Numbered from the stretch's first letter, positions 1 to 10,761 are shown. The stretch: DNA of 34,429 nucleotides from an uncultured Gammaproteobacteria bacterium (GCA_913030615.1 CAJWCW010000009.1:1-34429); one strand, 5' to 3'. Notes: generated by a model from the letters alone, not told the origin. A program made the numbers and translations.

Positions 1-2
1 AA

Positions 3-785
3 AACAACTTTGGCCACGTGTTGATCGCAGGTGGCGATCACGGCATGTGTGGTGCCGTTCTGCTTGCAGCAGAGTCGGCGTTACGCACGGGTGCGGGTCT
101 TGTCAGCGTGATCACTCGATCAGAGCACCGGTCCGCTATCGTGGCTCGGCGTCCTGAGGTCATGGTCTATGGTGTGGATGAACAACAAGATATTGCACCT
201 CTTCTCAATCGGGCGAATGTTGTCGCGGTGGGACCGGGTCTGGGTCAGGGGGCGTGGGGTCGAGGGATTCTTCAGCAGATGCTGAATAGCGGCAAGGAGT
301 GCGTATTGGACGCTGACGCCTTGAATTTAATGGCCGATGAATCGTGGGCATTACCGGCTGAATCAATCCTCACGCCGCACCCGGGAGAAGCGTCTCGTCT
401 GCTGGGAATTGCTACCGCCTCAGTTCAGGCTGATCGACCTACGGCTGCGAGAACAATCTCGTCAAAGTATAAAGCGGTGGCCGTTCTCAAAGGCGCAGGG
501 ACATTAGTTGCCGATGGCGGAGAATTGCTTGGTATATGTATCGCCGGCAATTCGGGTATGGCGACGGCGGGAAGCGGCGACGTTTTGACCGGTGTTGTCG
601 CTGCGGCGAAAGCCACGGGAATAGATTCATCGACGACGGCTGCACTTGGTGTATGGCTTCATGCATCGGCGGGTGACCGCGCTCTGGCAAGGGTTCGCGG
701 GCGCGCAATCATTGCGTCAGACATTATTGAGTCGCTCAGACCTTACGGAGAATCGACCGATACAGAGGGTATCGGTGGACGTTAA
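3..785 (+). CDS. nnrD: ADP-dependent (S)-NAD(P)H-hydrate dehydratase domain, 5'-truncated by window edge
   Basis: The protein dehydrates the S form of NADHX/NADPHX back to NAD(P)H using ADP, repairing damaged cofactor in the cytosol. The frame is open to the window edge: codons before the GTG at 18 read N-N-F-G-H, which is the start of the conserved FGHVLIxGG segment, so that GTG is an internal valine and the true start lies upstream. Visible family motifs are GGDHGMCGA, VAVGPGLGQ, VLDADALN, ILTPHPGE and the nucleotide-binding/catalytic GSGDVLTGV. In many bacteria this domain is fused behind an NnrE epimerase domain; whether that holds here cannot be seen. The stop lies 11 bases inside tsaE, so the two are probably cotranscribed. 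Family assignment is strong; only the N-terminal extent is unknown. Confidence 0.93.
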   Translation, partial: NNFGHVLIAGGDHGMCGAVLLAAESALRTGAGLVSVITRSEHRSAIVARRPEVMVYGVDEQQDIAPLLNRANVVAVGPGLGQGAWGRGILQQMLNSGKECVLDADALNLMADESWALPAESILTPHPGEASRLLGIATASVQADRPTAARTISSKYKAVAVLKGAGTLVADGGELLGICIAGNSGMATAGSGDVLTGVVAAAKATGIDSSTTAALGVWLHASAGDRALARVRGRAIIASDIIESLRPYGESTDTEGIGGR

Positions 786-1200
786 GGAACTGCTGCTTCG
801 AGACGAAAACGCGACATTAGAAGCTGGCGCTCAATTGGCGGATGAACTTTCTCAAGAGCTTGTTTTTCTCCACGGAGATTTGGGTGCAGGGAAAACAACG
901 TTGGTTCGAGGATTACTGCGGTCTTGGGGGCATCGAGGGACCGTCAAGAGCCCCACGTATACTTTGGTGGAGCCGTACGAGATAGCTGGTAGGACCATTT
1001 ATCATTTTGATTTTTATCGAATCAAGGATCCAGCGGAACTAAGCTATATCGGTATCGATGATCTCTTGAGCAGCGACGCTCTCAAGTTAATCGAATGGCC
1101 GTCACGAGGCGCTTCCGCGCTCCCCAAACCAGAATTGGAGATTGAGTTAAGCATTATTGACGGGGGTCGGGTACTCAATATCACGGACCACCGTGTCTGA
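775..1200 (+). CDS. tsaE: tRNA threonylcarbamoyladenosine biosynthesis ATPase TsaE
   Basis: TsaE is the ATPase partner of TsaB-TsaD in forming t6A at position 37 of ANN-decoding tRNAs in the cytosol. From a GTG start at 775 the product is 141 residues, close to the usual ~150. I chose this start because AGAGGG at 764-769 is a Shine-Dalgarno at good spacing and the protein then begins just before the conserved fold; the longer frame from 646 would overlap nnrD deeply. The P-loop GDLGAGKTT is at residues 34-42, followed by SPTYTLVEPY, HFDFYRIKDPAEL and LIEWPSRG, all typical of TsaE. It overlaps nnrD by 11 bases and is followed by the amidase gene, the same order as E. coli yjeF(nnr)-tsaE-amiB. 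Confidence 0.95.
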   Translation: MDVKELLLRDENATLEAGAQLADELSQELVFLHGDLGAGKTTLVRGLLRSWGHRGTVKSPTYTLVEPYEIAGRTIYHFDFYRIKDPAELSYIGIDDLLSSDALKLIEWPSRGASALPKPELEIELSIIDGGRVLNITDHRV

Positions 1201-1213
1201 GAGTCTGGGGCAC

Positions 1214-2536
1214 ATGTTTTCGCTAGCTAAACTAGCGTTGGTGGGGCTGTTGGGCCAGCTTTGCTTGGCCCAGATGAATAGCCTAGAAGGCGTCCGAGTT
1301 CATGACGCTCCCAACTACACGCGCGTCGTGTTCGACACACGCTCCAAGTTGAATTACCAGGTCTTTACGCTGGATAACCCCAAGCGTGTCGTGATCGATT
1401 TTAACGATACCGCGATAAGCCAAAAGCTTGCGCCTTGGCAAGTCGATAGTCGGGTGGTCGCAGGTATTCGTCGAGCCGAGCGTCAACACGGAATCTACCG
1501 TGTCGTCCTTGATCTAAAGCGGCCGGTCAAATCCCCCGAACCATTTGTGTTAAATCCCGTTCGGCCGTACGGCCATCGGTTGGTGATTGATCTTTACTGG
1601 GATTCCTCGGAACAAAAAGGTGTGGTGCAGGCACAACTGGATAGTCAACGGGACGTTGTTGTTGCTATTGATGCGGGCCATGGAGGCGAAGATCCGGGTG
1701 CTATCGGTGTCAACAAAGTTCTTGAAAAGAACGTCGTTCTATCAATTGCAAGAGGAGTCAAGCGTCATTTGGACGCAGCGACAGGATTTAAAGCCGTTCT
1801 CGTGCGCGCGGGCGATTATTACGTTCCCTTACGCAAGCGACCGCAGTTAGCTCGTGAGGCACGATCGGATTTTTTTGTCTCTATTCATGCTGATGCGTTT
1901 AAAAGTCCTACAGTTAGCGGTGCTTCGGTGTATGCGCTATCGCGGAAACGGGCGACGAGCGAAACGGCGCGATGGCTTGTTGAGAACGAGAACCGATCGG
2001 ATCTCATAGGTGGAGTCGGTAAAGTCGTGCTGGACGACTATGATGAAAGCGTTGCCGAAATGCTTCTCGATTTGTCGATGGATGCTAACTTGATTCATTC
2101 TATCGACGCTGGTGAGACTGTGTTGGCCGCACTGTCGGAGGTAGCCCGGTTACATAAGGGGCGGTTAGAACAGGCAGGGTTTGTCGTGTTGAAGTCGCCG
2201 GACGTACCTTCAATTCTTGTTGAGACGGGCTACATTTCAAACCCGAGTGAAGCGCGGTTGTTAGCGACCTCCAAGTACCAACAACGCATCGCGCGGGCAA
2301 TCGCGGACGGGGTGCAAGAATACATGCGTCGAAATCCGCCGCCCGGCAGCTTGATTGCAGTATTAGGCGATTCCAACACGGTCCGTCACTTGGTTAAACG
2401 GGGAGATACTCTGTCTGAGATCGCACTTCGCTATGATGTGAGTGCCGCTGCGATACGCCATGCCAACCGGTTGCACGGCAACGTCATTAAAACCGGTGAA
2501 GTGCTGATTATCCCGAGGTTGGGACAGGAGAGTTAG
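1214..2536 (+). CDS. Periplasmic N-acetylmuramoyl-L-alanine amidase (AMIN + Amidase_3 + LysM)
   Basis: This zinc amidase cleaves the bond between MurNAc and the stem peptide and splits septal peptidoglycan during daughter-cell separation. The 440-residue product starts with a signal peptide (cleavage probably after LCLA, residue ~19), then an AMIN localisation domain (~25-125), an Amidase_3 domain (~150-370) and a C-terminal LysM repeat (~395-438, beginning VRHLVKRGDTLSEIA). Putative zinc ligands are His156 (AGHGGEDPGA), Glu171 and His225 (SIHADAF), and the catalytic Glu337 lies in LVETGYISNP. Position before mutL and the LysM tail make it the AmiB-type enzyme of the conserved cluster; AmiC also has the AMIN domain, so I give no symbol. 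ATG 1214 was preferred because it starts a clean signal peptide; GTG 1193 is an alternative. Confidence 0.93.
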   Translation: MFSLAKLALVGLLGQLCLAQMNSLEGVRVHDAPNYTRVVFDTRSKLNYQVFTLDNPKRVVIDFNDTAISQKLAPWQVDSRVVAGIRRAERQHGIYRVVLDLKRPVKSPEPFVLNPVRPYGHRLVIDLYWDSSEQKGVVQAQLDSQRDVVVAIDAGHGGEDPGAIGVNKVLEKNVVLSIARGVKRHLDAATGFKAVLVRAGDYYVPLRKRPQLAREARSDFFVSIHADAFKSPTVSGASVYALSRKRATSETARWLVENENRSDLIGGVGKVVLDDYDESVAEMLLDLSMDANLIHSIDAGETVLAALSEVARLHKGRLEQAGFVVLKSPDVPSILVETGYISNPSEARLLATSKYQQRIARAIADGVQEYMRRNPPPGSLIAVLGDSNTVRHLVKRGDTLSEIALRYDVSAAAIRHANRLHGNVIKTGEVLIIPRLGQES

Positions 2537-2542
2537 GAAGAA

Positions 2543-4291
2543 ATGCGAATTGAGAAACTCGATGCCGCTGTCGCCAACCAAATTGCCGCGGGTGAAGTCG
2601 TTGAGCGACCTGCCTCCATCGTTAAGGAACTGATTGAGAACAGCCTGGACGCTGGAGCTACTTCCGTAACGGTTGAGATTGAAGGCGCTGGTACAGGCCT
2701 CATTCGGGTTCTTGATAACGGAGTTGGGATCCATCCCGAGGACATGCGGTTGGCACTGGAACGTCACGCGACGAGCAAAATCACGACCACGGACGATCTT
2801 TTGTCCATTACTAGCATGGGATTTAGAGGAGAGGCACTTGCGAGTGTTGCGTCTGTTGCAAGAACGACACTGACCTCGAGAGCGGTTGGAAGCGATCACG
2901 CTTGGGCGCTAACCGTTGACGGTGGCGAAGAAAAACGTCATGCGCCGGCCTCACACCCTCAGGGAACTGCCGTCGAGATTCGAGATCTCTTTTTCAATAC
3001 TCCCGCCCGACGTAAGTTCATGAAGACCGAACGAACCGAAGTTGCGCATATCTCGGAGACGGTCAGGCGACTCGCTCTCGCGAACCCAGGTGTCAACTTT
3101 GAACTCAAGCATGGAAGGCGAATGGTCGAGCGGCTGCCCGCAACGAAAGTTTTGGTGGATCGAATCGAAAAATTATTAGGCCGAGATTTCCTGGCCGAGG
3201 CAGTCGAAGTCGATGAGCGTCAAGAAGAGTTTCGGCTACACGGATGGATCGGATCGCCGACCTTTACGAGACGAACGGCGGATCAACAACATTTGTTTGT
3301 GAACGCTCGCTACGTCCGAGACAAAGTGGTTAGTCACGCAATTCGGCAGGCCTATCGTGACGTCATATTCCATGGGCGCCAACCGGTGTTTGTCGTGTAT
3401 CTTGAACTCCCCCCCGAAGCGGTCGACGTGAACGTCCATCCGACGAAGCACGAAGTCCGCTTTCGTGATTCGCGACAGGTGCACGATTTCATTTTCGGAA
3501 GGTTGAATAGGGCGTTGCGCGATGTGCGACCCGGCAGTTCGAACGACTTGATAGAAAATACCGGTGTTCCGATGAACACCACAGAACCGAAGCCTCCTAC
3601 GTGGGTACAAGCATCGTTTCCGCGTCAACTTAGCGTTCAAGTTGGAGGGGGTGCCAGCGCCTTCGTGACGGAAGAGAGAGATACAGTGTACGCCGAGGAC
3701 CAGGTGTTCCCACCCCTTGGGTATGCTCTTGCTCAGCTTGGTGGAGCTTATATTCTCGCGGAAAACGAAGATGGTTTGGTGATCGTGGATATGCATGCGG
3801 CCCATGAGCGGATCACCTACGAGAAGATGAAGTCGGCTTCATCCGAGCAGACTTTGGTCAAACAGCGGCTGCTTGTGCCGCTGAGTCTAGAAGTGACACG
3901 TCGGGAGGCGGATTTAGTCGAGGCACTAACGGAAGAATTTGGTCGTCTGGGAATTGGTCTCGAGCGCATAGGCCCTTCGACGATACGCGTTCAGGAGGTG
4001 CCATCGCTTATTGGTACGGCCGATGCGGCGGAATTAGTGAGAGATGTCCTGGGGGAACTGGTGGAGTACGGTCACTCCGATTCGCTTGCCGAACACCGAG
4101 ATAGCTTACTAGCCACAATGGCATGTCATGGATCCATCAGAGCGAATCGGCGCTTAGCCATAGAGGAGATGAATGCCTTGCTTCGAGAAATGGAACGCAC
4201 CGAAAATGCTGGCCAATGCAATCATGGCCGTCCGACATTCCATGTACAGAATCTCGCCGATCTTGATCGTCTGTTTTTGCGAGGCCAGTGA
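2543..4291 (+). CDS. mutL: DNA mismatch repair protein MutL with an endonuclease-type C-terminus
   Basis: MutL couples MutS mismatch recognition to strand removal. The 582-residue product has the GHKL ATPase motifs near the N-terminus (EVVERPASIVKELIENSLDAG, DNGVGI, TSKI, GFRGEAL) and a C-terminal dimerisation domain. The C-terminal domain carries a DMHAAHERITYE stretch (Asp416-Glu427) fitting the metal-binding DQHA(X)2E(X)4E endonuclease motif with Met for Gln, plus ACHGS (from 527), CNHGRP (559-564) and a terminal FLR (578-580). These four motifs occur together in latent nicking MutL proteins and are lacking in E. coli MutL, which relies on MutH. I infer this MutL nicks DNA itself. It starts 6 bases after the amidase stop and its TGA overlaps the GTG start of miaA. 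Confidence 0.97.
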   Translation: MRIEKLDAAVANQIAAGEVVERPASIVKELIENSLDAGATSVTVEIEGAGTGLIRVLDNGVGIHPEDMRLALERHATSKITTTDDLLSITSMGFRGEALASVASVARTTLTSRAVGSDHAWALTVDGGEEKRHAPASHPQGTAVEIRDLFFNTPARRKFMKTERTEVAHISETVRRLALANPGVNFELKHGRRMVERLPATKVLVDRIEKLLGRDFLAEAVEVDERQEEFRLHGWIGSPTFTRRTADQQHLFVNARYVRDKVVSHAIRQAYRDVIFHGRQPVFVVYLELPPEAVDVNVHPTKHEVRFRDSRQVHDFIFGRLNRALRDVRPGSSNDLIENTGVPMNTTEPKPPTWVQASFPRQLSVQVGGGASAFVTEERDTVYAEDQVFPPLGYALAQLGGAYILAENEDGLVIVDMHAAHERITYEKMKSASSEQTLVKQRLLVPLSLEVTRREADLVEALTEEFGRLGIGLERIGPSTIRVQEVPSLIGTADAAELVRDVLGELVEYGHSDSLAEHRDSLLATMACHGSIRANRRLAIEEMNALLREMERTENAGQCNHGRPTFHVQNLADLDRLFLRGQ

Positions 4292-5247
4292 AGCACCAGA
4301 ATCTAAGCCCTTTAGTGGTTACGCTGATGGGAGCCACGGCAAGTGGTAAAACGGATTTAGCGCTTGAAATCGCAGCGCGAGTGCCTACCGACATCATCAG
4401 CGTCGATTCTGCAATGGTGTACCGTGGTATGGATATTGGTACGGCCAAGCCTTCCAAAGAGGCCCTCCGGAACAATCCACACGCTTTGGTTGATGTAAGA
4501 GACCCTCCGGATGCTTATTCTGCCCAAGACTTTATCGAAGATGCAGATCGAGCCGTACGCTTGGCATGGGTACGAGGGCGAGTGCCTTTGCTTGTGGGCG
4601 GTACGATGATGTATTTCAACGCGTTTAAGGATGGTTTGGCAAAACTTCCCTCGGCGGACGCAACCGTTCGTCAAAATATCGAACAACGCGGTCAACGTGT
4701 TGGCTGGCCAGAATTACACCGTGAACTAAGTAGAGTAGATCCGGTTGCTGGCGCGGCGATTGATCCGGGAAATCACCAGCGGATTCAACGGGCACTAGAG
4801 GTTTATCAGATCACTGGAATTCCGATATCTGAGTTATGGCGCAACACCCGCGCCGAACCTGTGTCAGAGCGTCTCAACTGCAATTTAGTGGAGTTTGCGC
4901 TGACGACGGTGCCCCGTGAAGAACTTCACACTCGGATAGGACGTCGTCTCGACGATATGTTGAACGCGGGATTCGTGGATGAAGTCAAGGAATTACGCGA
5001 ACGTTGGGCAATCGGTACCAGGACTCCTTCGATGCGTGCTGTGGGGTATCGTCAAGTTGGGCAGTTCCTTGACGCCACCGAAAGTAACGATGAACCGATC
5101 GATTTGCGACACAGTATCCTCGTGGCGACACGCCAACTCGCAAAGAAACAATCCACTTGGCTTCGTGGCTGGCGATGTTTGAACGGCCGAGCTCTGTTAT
5201 CTGCTGATCTAGAAACCATGTTGCAAAAACTAACGCCTCTGCCATAG
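4288..5247 (+). CDS. miaA: tRNA dimethylallyltransferase MiaA
   Basis: MiaA transfers a dimethylallyl group to N6 of A37 in tRNAs reading codons that begin with U, the first step of ms2i6A synthesis. The product is 319 residues, normal for the family. The P-loop GATASGKT is at residues 15-22; SVDSAMVYRGMDIGTAKP, VGGTMMYF and the DPGNHQRIQRALEVY segment are MiaA signatures. It starts with GTG in a GTGA overlap with the mutL stop, implying translational coupling. The following hfq is ~70 bases away; in E. coli hfq promoters lie inside miaA, but I could not identify one here. Confidence 0.97.
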   Translation: MKHQNLSPLVVTLMGATASGKTDLALEIAARVPTDIISVDSAMVYRGMDIGTAKPSKEALRNNPHALVDVRDPPDAYSAQDFIEDADRAVRLAWVRGRVPLLVGGTMMYFNAFKDGLAKLPSADATVRQNIEQRGQRVGWPELHRELSRVDPVAGAAIDPGNHQRIQRALEVYQITGIPISELWRNTRAEPVSERLNCNLVEFALTTVPREELHTRIGRRLDDMLNAGFVDEVKELRERWAIGTRTPSMRAVGYRQVGQFLDATESNDEPIDLRHSILVATRQLAKKQSTWLRGWRCLNGRALLSADLETMLQKLTPLP

Positions 5248-5319
5248 TGGATTCGTTGGGTAGAAGGAAAAACTCGAACAGAGCGCGTGTCCCACTGGGA
5301 ATTGCTCGGGAGAACGACA

Positions 5320-5553
5320 GTGGCAAAAGGGCAGTCTCTACAAGACCCTTACCTAAATACGTTACGAAAGGAACAGATCCCCGTCTCGATCTACCTGGTG
5401 AACGGAATAAAGCTGCAAGGACAAATCGAAGCGTTTGATCAATACGTCGTCCTACTCCGCAACACGGTTAGCCAAATGATTTTCAAACATGCGATTTCGA
5501 CGGTGCAGCCTTCCAGAAACGTCGATATCGAAACGAGTGAAAGCGACGGCTAA
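5320..5553 (+). CDS. hfq: RNA chaperone Hfq
   Basis: Hfq is the hexameric Sm-like protein that pairs small RNAs with target mRNAs. The 77-residue product from GTG 5320 begins [18 protein letters not shown] and contains the Sm1 core ([19 protein letters not shown]) and a variant Sm2 motif FKHAIST, where most gammaproteobacteria have YKHAIST. GTG 5320 is chosen over GTG 5287 because family members start exactly here and GGGAGA at 5308-5313 is well placed as a Shine-Dalgarno. The C-terminal tail after the Sm fold is short and acidic (residues ~66-77), much shorter than in E. coli. Confidence 0.97.
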   Translation: MAKGQSLQDPYLNTLRKEQIPVSIYLVNGIKLQGQIEAFDQYVVLLRNTVSQMIFKHAISTVQPSRNVDIETSESDG

Positions 5554-5614
5554 CGTATGAAAGCGCTCTATTCGCGAATTGATCGAAATGACCAACTTGA
5601 AATGACGACGCGTT

Positions 5615-6904
5615 ATGTTCTTTGAGCGGCCTCCTCCAGGACAACAAGCGTTGCTGCTGCACGTGCATCCACCGCGCATTAGCTGGGAAAATGAGACGAC
5701 TGAACTGCGGGAGTTGGTGGTTTCCGCAGACCTTGAACCCCGATCCACCGTTGTTGTGACACGGACACGACCGCACCCTCGCTGGTTCATCGGGCAAGGC
5801 AAGGCGGAGGAAATTCGTCGAGCCATGAACTCGAACAACGACGATTTACTGATCGTGAACCATGATCTCACGCCCGCCCAACAACGCAATATGGAAGACC
5901 TACTGCAAGCACGAGTGATGACCCGAACCGAATTGATCCTTCACATTTTTGCTGATCGGGCACGAACCCATGAAGGTAAGCTTCAGGTCGAACTCGCTCA
6001 ATTCCAACATGGTCGAAGCCGGCTGGTGCGTGGATGGACCCACCTTGATCGACAGAAGGGCGGACTTTATATGCGCGGGGTTGGGGAAAGTCAGTTGGAA
6101 CTGGACCAGCGCATGATCGACAGCCGTATAAGAAAGCTTAAAGAGCGGCTGGAACGGGTGCAGCGACAACGCGCGCAAAGTCGACGGCGACGAAGCCGGG
6201 CCAAGGTTCCAACGATTGTGCTGGTCGGGTATACGAATGCCGGTAAGTCGTCGCTTTTCAATGCGCTGACAGATGCCTCGATCGCAGTGCAAGATCGCTT
6301 ATTTGCGACCCTCGATCCGACAATGCGGCATTTAAGTTTGGATGGTTACGGAACCGTTGTGATAGCAGATACGGTAGGCTTCATCCGCGACTTGCCGATC
6401 GATCTTGTCGAAGCATTCAAGGCGACGTTAGAGGAGGTGTCGGCGGCCGACCTGCTACTGCACGTGATTGACAGCGCAGCACCGGAACAAGAGTCGATGT
6501 GTGCCGAAGTCGATCGAGTGCTCGAGGAAATAGGAGCGGGAATGGTGCCGAAGATCGAAGTATTAAACAAAATCGATAAGAGTGCATTGAGGGCGGGTGT
6601 CTTGGGTCATCGAGTCCACGTCAGTGCGCGCTCAAAACAGGGATTAGAGGCGTTGAAGGAAGTGCTAGCGCAACGCTTGGGGGTGACCAACGAGCCTATC
6701 GAAGTGTGCCTTGCGCCAAGCAACGGCAAGGTTCGTGCGTGGTTGTACGAGTTGGGGGCCGTGGTGGGCGAGACCCTGCAGGAAGATGGCGCCAGTACCC
6801 TCTCGGTGCGGCTCGACGCTGAACAAATTAATAGACTCGTTGCAAACGAAGGTGTGTCCTTGCAGGAGGCTCTGCCGGACCCTAAACTTTTGGCCTTGAC
6901 TTGA
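5615..6904 (+). CDS. hflX: GTPase HflX
   Basis: HflX is a ribosome-associated GTPase that splits stalled or heat-damaged 70S ribosomes. The 429-residue product begins MFFERPPPGQQALLLHV, the expected family start, followed by the HflX N-terminal domain, a long coiled-coil linker rich in Arg (around residues 165-200), and a G domain with G1 GYTNAGKSS, G3 DTVGF and G4 NKID. The N-terminal part keeps FIGQGKAEEI and the GRSRLVRGWTHLDRQKGG segment that are diagnostic of HflX over other Obg-type GTPases. It lies between hfq and hflKC as in E. coli, 61 bases after hfq and 12 before hflK. Confidence 0.97.
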   Translation: MFFERPPPGQQALLLHVHPPRISWENETTELRELVVSADLEPRSTVVVTRTRPHPRWFIGQGKAEEIRRAMNSNNDDLLIVNHDLTPAQQRNMEDLLQARVMTRTELILHIFADRARTHEGKLQVELAQFQHGRSRLVRGWTHLDRQKGGLYMRGVGESQLELDQRMIDSRIRKLKERLERVQRQRAQSRRRRSRAKVPTIVLVGYTNAGKSSLFNALTDASIAVQDRLFATLDPTMRHLSLDGYGTVVIADTVGFIRDLPIDLVEAFKATLEEVSAADLLLHVIDSAAPEQESMCAEVDRVLEEIGAGMVPKIEVLNKIDKSALRAGVLGHRVHVSARSKQGLEALKEVLAQRLGVTNEPIEVCLAPSNGKVRAWLYELGAVVGETLQEDGASTLSVRLDAEQINRLVANEGVSLQEALPDPKLLALT

Positions 6905-6916
6905 TAAGGACGCGTA

Positions 6917-8083
6917 ATGGCATGGAATGATGGTGGGAACGGAAAGAATAATGATCCATGGGGCAGTGGAGGTGATCAGGGACCGCCAGACTTAGACGAG
7001 GCGTTTCGTAAGTTCCAATCCCAACTGTCCGGGTTGTTTGGGCGCCGAGGCGGTGGAGCGGCCTCTTCTGGCGGGAGTGGTGGGGGTAGACGCTATTTCT
7101 TAATCCTTGGTTTGGTCATCCTGTTTGGCTACGTCGCGACTGGTATCTATCAAGTTGATCAGCAGGAACGTGGCGTTAAATTCACGTTGGGGAAGGTAGC
7201 GAGGACGTCTGAGGGTACATATGCGCCACCGGTCATGCCGGGCCTCAATTTCTATTTCCCGTTGATTCAAAGCGTGGAAGTCGTCAACACCACCAAACTG
7301 AACACCAATCACCACGAATCGTTGATGTTGACCGAGGACGAAAATATCGTCGACGTCAGTCTCGATGTGCAGTGGCTCGTGCGCGATCCAATCAAGCATG
7401 TCGTCGCGATAAGAGATCCAGAAAATAGTTTGGTGCAGGCCACGGAAAGTGCGTTGCGACACGTGGTGGGGAGCTCGACGCTCGATTCGGTAGTCACGGA
7501 AGGCAGGGCGCAGATGGGCGCTGCGGTGCAGGCGCGGTTACAAGACCGATTGGATATCTATGAAACGGGCATTATGGTCAGTAAGGTCAACATCGACCGG
7601 TCTGGACCGCCTCCGCAGGTCAAAGACGCGTTCGATGATGTGCAGCGAGCGAAAGAAGATGAATCGCGATACATCAACCAAGCTAGAGCGTACGCGGAAC
7701 AGATTCTTCCTGAAGCGCGTGGTAACGCAGAGCGAGTGATCGCCGAAGCAAACGCATATCGAGATCAAGTGGTGGCGCGTTCTGAAGGGGAGGCTCAACG
7801 GTTCGTCAAACTGCTTGGTGAATACCAGTTGGCTAAACGTGTCACCCGAGATCGACTGTACATTAATTCGATGGAATCAGTGCTTTCAAAAAGTGCGAAG
7901 GTTATGGTCGACGTTAAAGGAGGTAACAACATGCTGTATCTCCCGTTGGATCAGCTGCGGCGCCAAGGGGATGCTGATGAAAACCCCGCTAATCAAAGCT
8001 CGGTCGACCAGGCCGCGGAAGAAATAATGCGGGCGATAGAACGTAACACAGGCACGTCGCGGGTGCGGCGAGACGGTCGGTAG
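6917..8083 (+). CDS. hflK: FtsH protease modulator HflK
   Basis: HflK is a SPFH/prohibitin-family inner-membrane protein that assembles with HflC into a large periplasmic cage around the FtsH protease and restrains it. The product is 388 residues: a Gly/Asp-rich cytoplasmic N-terminus (1-58) with the MAWNDGGNGKNNDPWG opening typical of HflK, one membrane segment (about 60-79), the SPFH domain (GVKFTLGKV onwards) and a long helical region ending in a variable, polar tail. A Shine-Dalgarno AAGGA at 6905-6909 sits before the ATG. It is followed 9 bases later by hflC, so the pair is cotranscribed and probably made in equal amounts. Confidence 0.97.
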   Translation: MAWNDGGNGKNNDPWGSGGDQGPPDLDEAFRKFQSQLSGLFGRRGGGAASSGGSGGGRRYFLILGLVILFGYVATGIYQVDQQERGVKFTLGKVARTSEGTYAPPVMPGLNFYFPLIQSVEVVNTTKLNTNHHESLMLTEDENIVDVSLDVQWLVRDPIKHVVAIRDPENSLVQATESALRHVVGSSTLDSVVTEGRAQMGAAVQARLQDRLDIYETGIMVSKVNIDRSGPPPQVKDAFDDVQRAKEDESRYINQARAYAEQILPEARGNAERVIAEANAYRDQVVARSEGEAQRFVKLLGEYQLAKRVTRDRLYINSMESVLSKSAKVMVDVKGGNNMLYLPLDQLRRQGDADENPANQSSVDQAAEEIMRAIERNTGTSRVRRDGR

Positions 8084-8092
8084 GAGGCAGTC

Positions 8093-8977
8093 ATGGGTCG
8101 GAACTTTATACTTGTCCTCATAGTCTTAGCGGGGCTTATGGTAATCACGGATACCGCTAATGTAAGGCCGTTTTTTATTGTTAAAGAGACTGAACGCGCC
8201 TTATTACTCCGCTTTGGGGAGGTGGTGCGGGCAGATATCGGCAAAGGGCTTCATTGGAAAATCCCCATAGCAAACAACGTACGTAAATTCGATTCACGCA
8301 TCTTGACGCTCGATTCGGCACCTGAACGTTATTTCACAATTGGGAAAAAACCCCTCGATGTGGATTCCTTTGCCAAATGGCGGGTTATCGATGTGGAAGG
8401 CTATTACACGGCCACCGGTGGGGGCGATGAAGCCATTGCAAGAGGCATCCTGCTGAATCGAATCAATGAAGGCCTACGCAACGAGATTGGTAAACGCGAC
8501 ATGCACGAGGTCATCTCAGGAGAACGTGACGAGCTGATGCAAGTACTGACCAAGTCGCTCGACGCGATTGTGCGAGAAGACGTTGGCGTCGAGATCATCG
8601 ATATACGGGTCAAGAAAATCGAGCTGCCTGCGGAAGTCTCGTCAACGGTCTATCAACGAATGAACTCCGAGCGAGAGATTGAGGCGAAGCAGTATCGCGC
8701 GACGGGCAACGAACAGTCACTGATCATTCAGGCGGACGCAGACCGCCAAGTGGTCGTCATCGAGGCCAATGCATATCGCGATTCTGAAACTATCCGTGGT
8801 GACGGTGATGCAACCTCGGCACGCATATACGCTGATGCTTTTGGTCAAGATCCCGAGTTTTACGAGTTCTACCGCAGCATTAATGCCTACACGGAAGTAT
8901 TTCAGGGGAAAAATGACATGCTGATCATTGATCCATCGAGTGATTTCTTCAAATACCTCAAGAGCAACGAGGGTTAG
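8093..8977 (+). CDS. hflC: FtsH protease modulator HflC
   Basis: HflC is the partner of HflK in the periplasmic HflKC assembly that regulates FtsH. The 294-residue product has an N-terminal membrane anchor (about residues 4-20) and an SPFH domain containing ALLLRFGEVVRADIGKGLHWKIP, then DVGVEIIDIRVKKIELP and the AQxxRATG-like KQYRATGNEQSLIIQADADR helix. The C-terminal FYEFYRSINAYTEVF segment matches HflC proteins. GGAGG at 8083-8087 overlapping the hflK stop serves as the ribosome binding site. Confidence 0.97.
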   Translation: MGRNFILVLIVLAGLMVITDTANVRPFFIVKETERALLLRFGEVVRADIGKGLHWKIPIANNVRKFDSRILTLDSAPERYFTIGKKPLDVDSFAKWRVIDVEGYYTATGGGDEAIARGILLNRINEGLRNEIGKRDMHEVISGERDELMQVLTKSLDAIVREDVGVEIIDIRVKKIELPAEVSSTVYQRMNSEREIEAKQYRATGNEQSLIIQADADRQVVVIEANAYRDSETIRGDGDATSARIYADAFGQDPEFYEFYRSINAYTEVFQGKNDMLIIDPSSDFFKYLKSNEG

Positions 8978-9004
8978 CTTTCAAGCGCTGTTAGGATCGA
9001 TAGC

Positions 9005-10514
<1,510 letters not shown>

Positions 10515-10569
10515 GGATAGGAATAGATTCTTTTGATACGCGATGTGATCGGTAGGGCAAGCGAGCATC

Positions 10570-10761
10570 ATGGTTGATCCCAAGTTGTTAGAGATATTGG
10601 TATGTCCGATCACGAAAACTGCGTTGGTGTATCGGCGCGAAATGGGGGAGCTGTGGTCCAAAGCCAGTGGGTTGGCGTTCCCTGTTCGGGACGGCATTCC
10701 GATCATGTTGGAGGATCAAGCGCGGACGTTGACGTCTGAAGAACAGGAATCGCTGAATTAA
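10570..10761 (+). CDS. Trm112/YcaR-like small protein with incomplete zinc-ribbon
   Basis: The 63-residue product reads [16 protein letters not shown]...[18 protein letters not shown], the pattern of the Trm112/UPF0434 family (E. coli YcaR). Family members often use a zinc ribbon CPxCKG; here only the first Cys is kept (VCPITK), so zinc binding is doubtful, as in many bacterial relatives. In other gammaproteobacteria this gene usually sits near lpxK/kdsB; here it lies between purA and folE2, an unusual neighbourhood. The role in bacteria is not established. Length and motif make the family call good. Confidence 0.88.
   Translation: MVDPKLLEILVCPITKTALVYRREMGELWSKASGLAFPVRDGIPIMLEDQARTLTSEEQESLN

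Noticed and set aside
646-774. N-terminal extension of tsaE from 646
   Set aside because: It would overlap nnrD by 140 bases with non-conserved residues; GTG 775 has a proper ribosome binding site.
18-785. GTG 18 as the start of nnrD
   Set aside because: The frame is open upstream and encodes N-N-F-G-H, part of the conserved family motif, so the gene begins outside the window.
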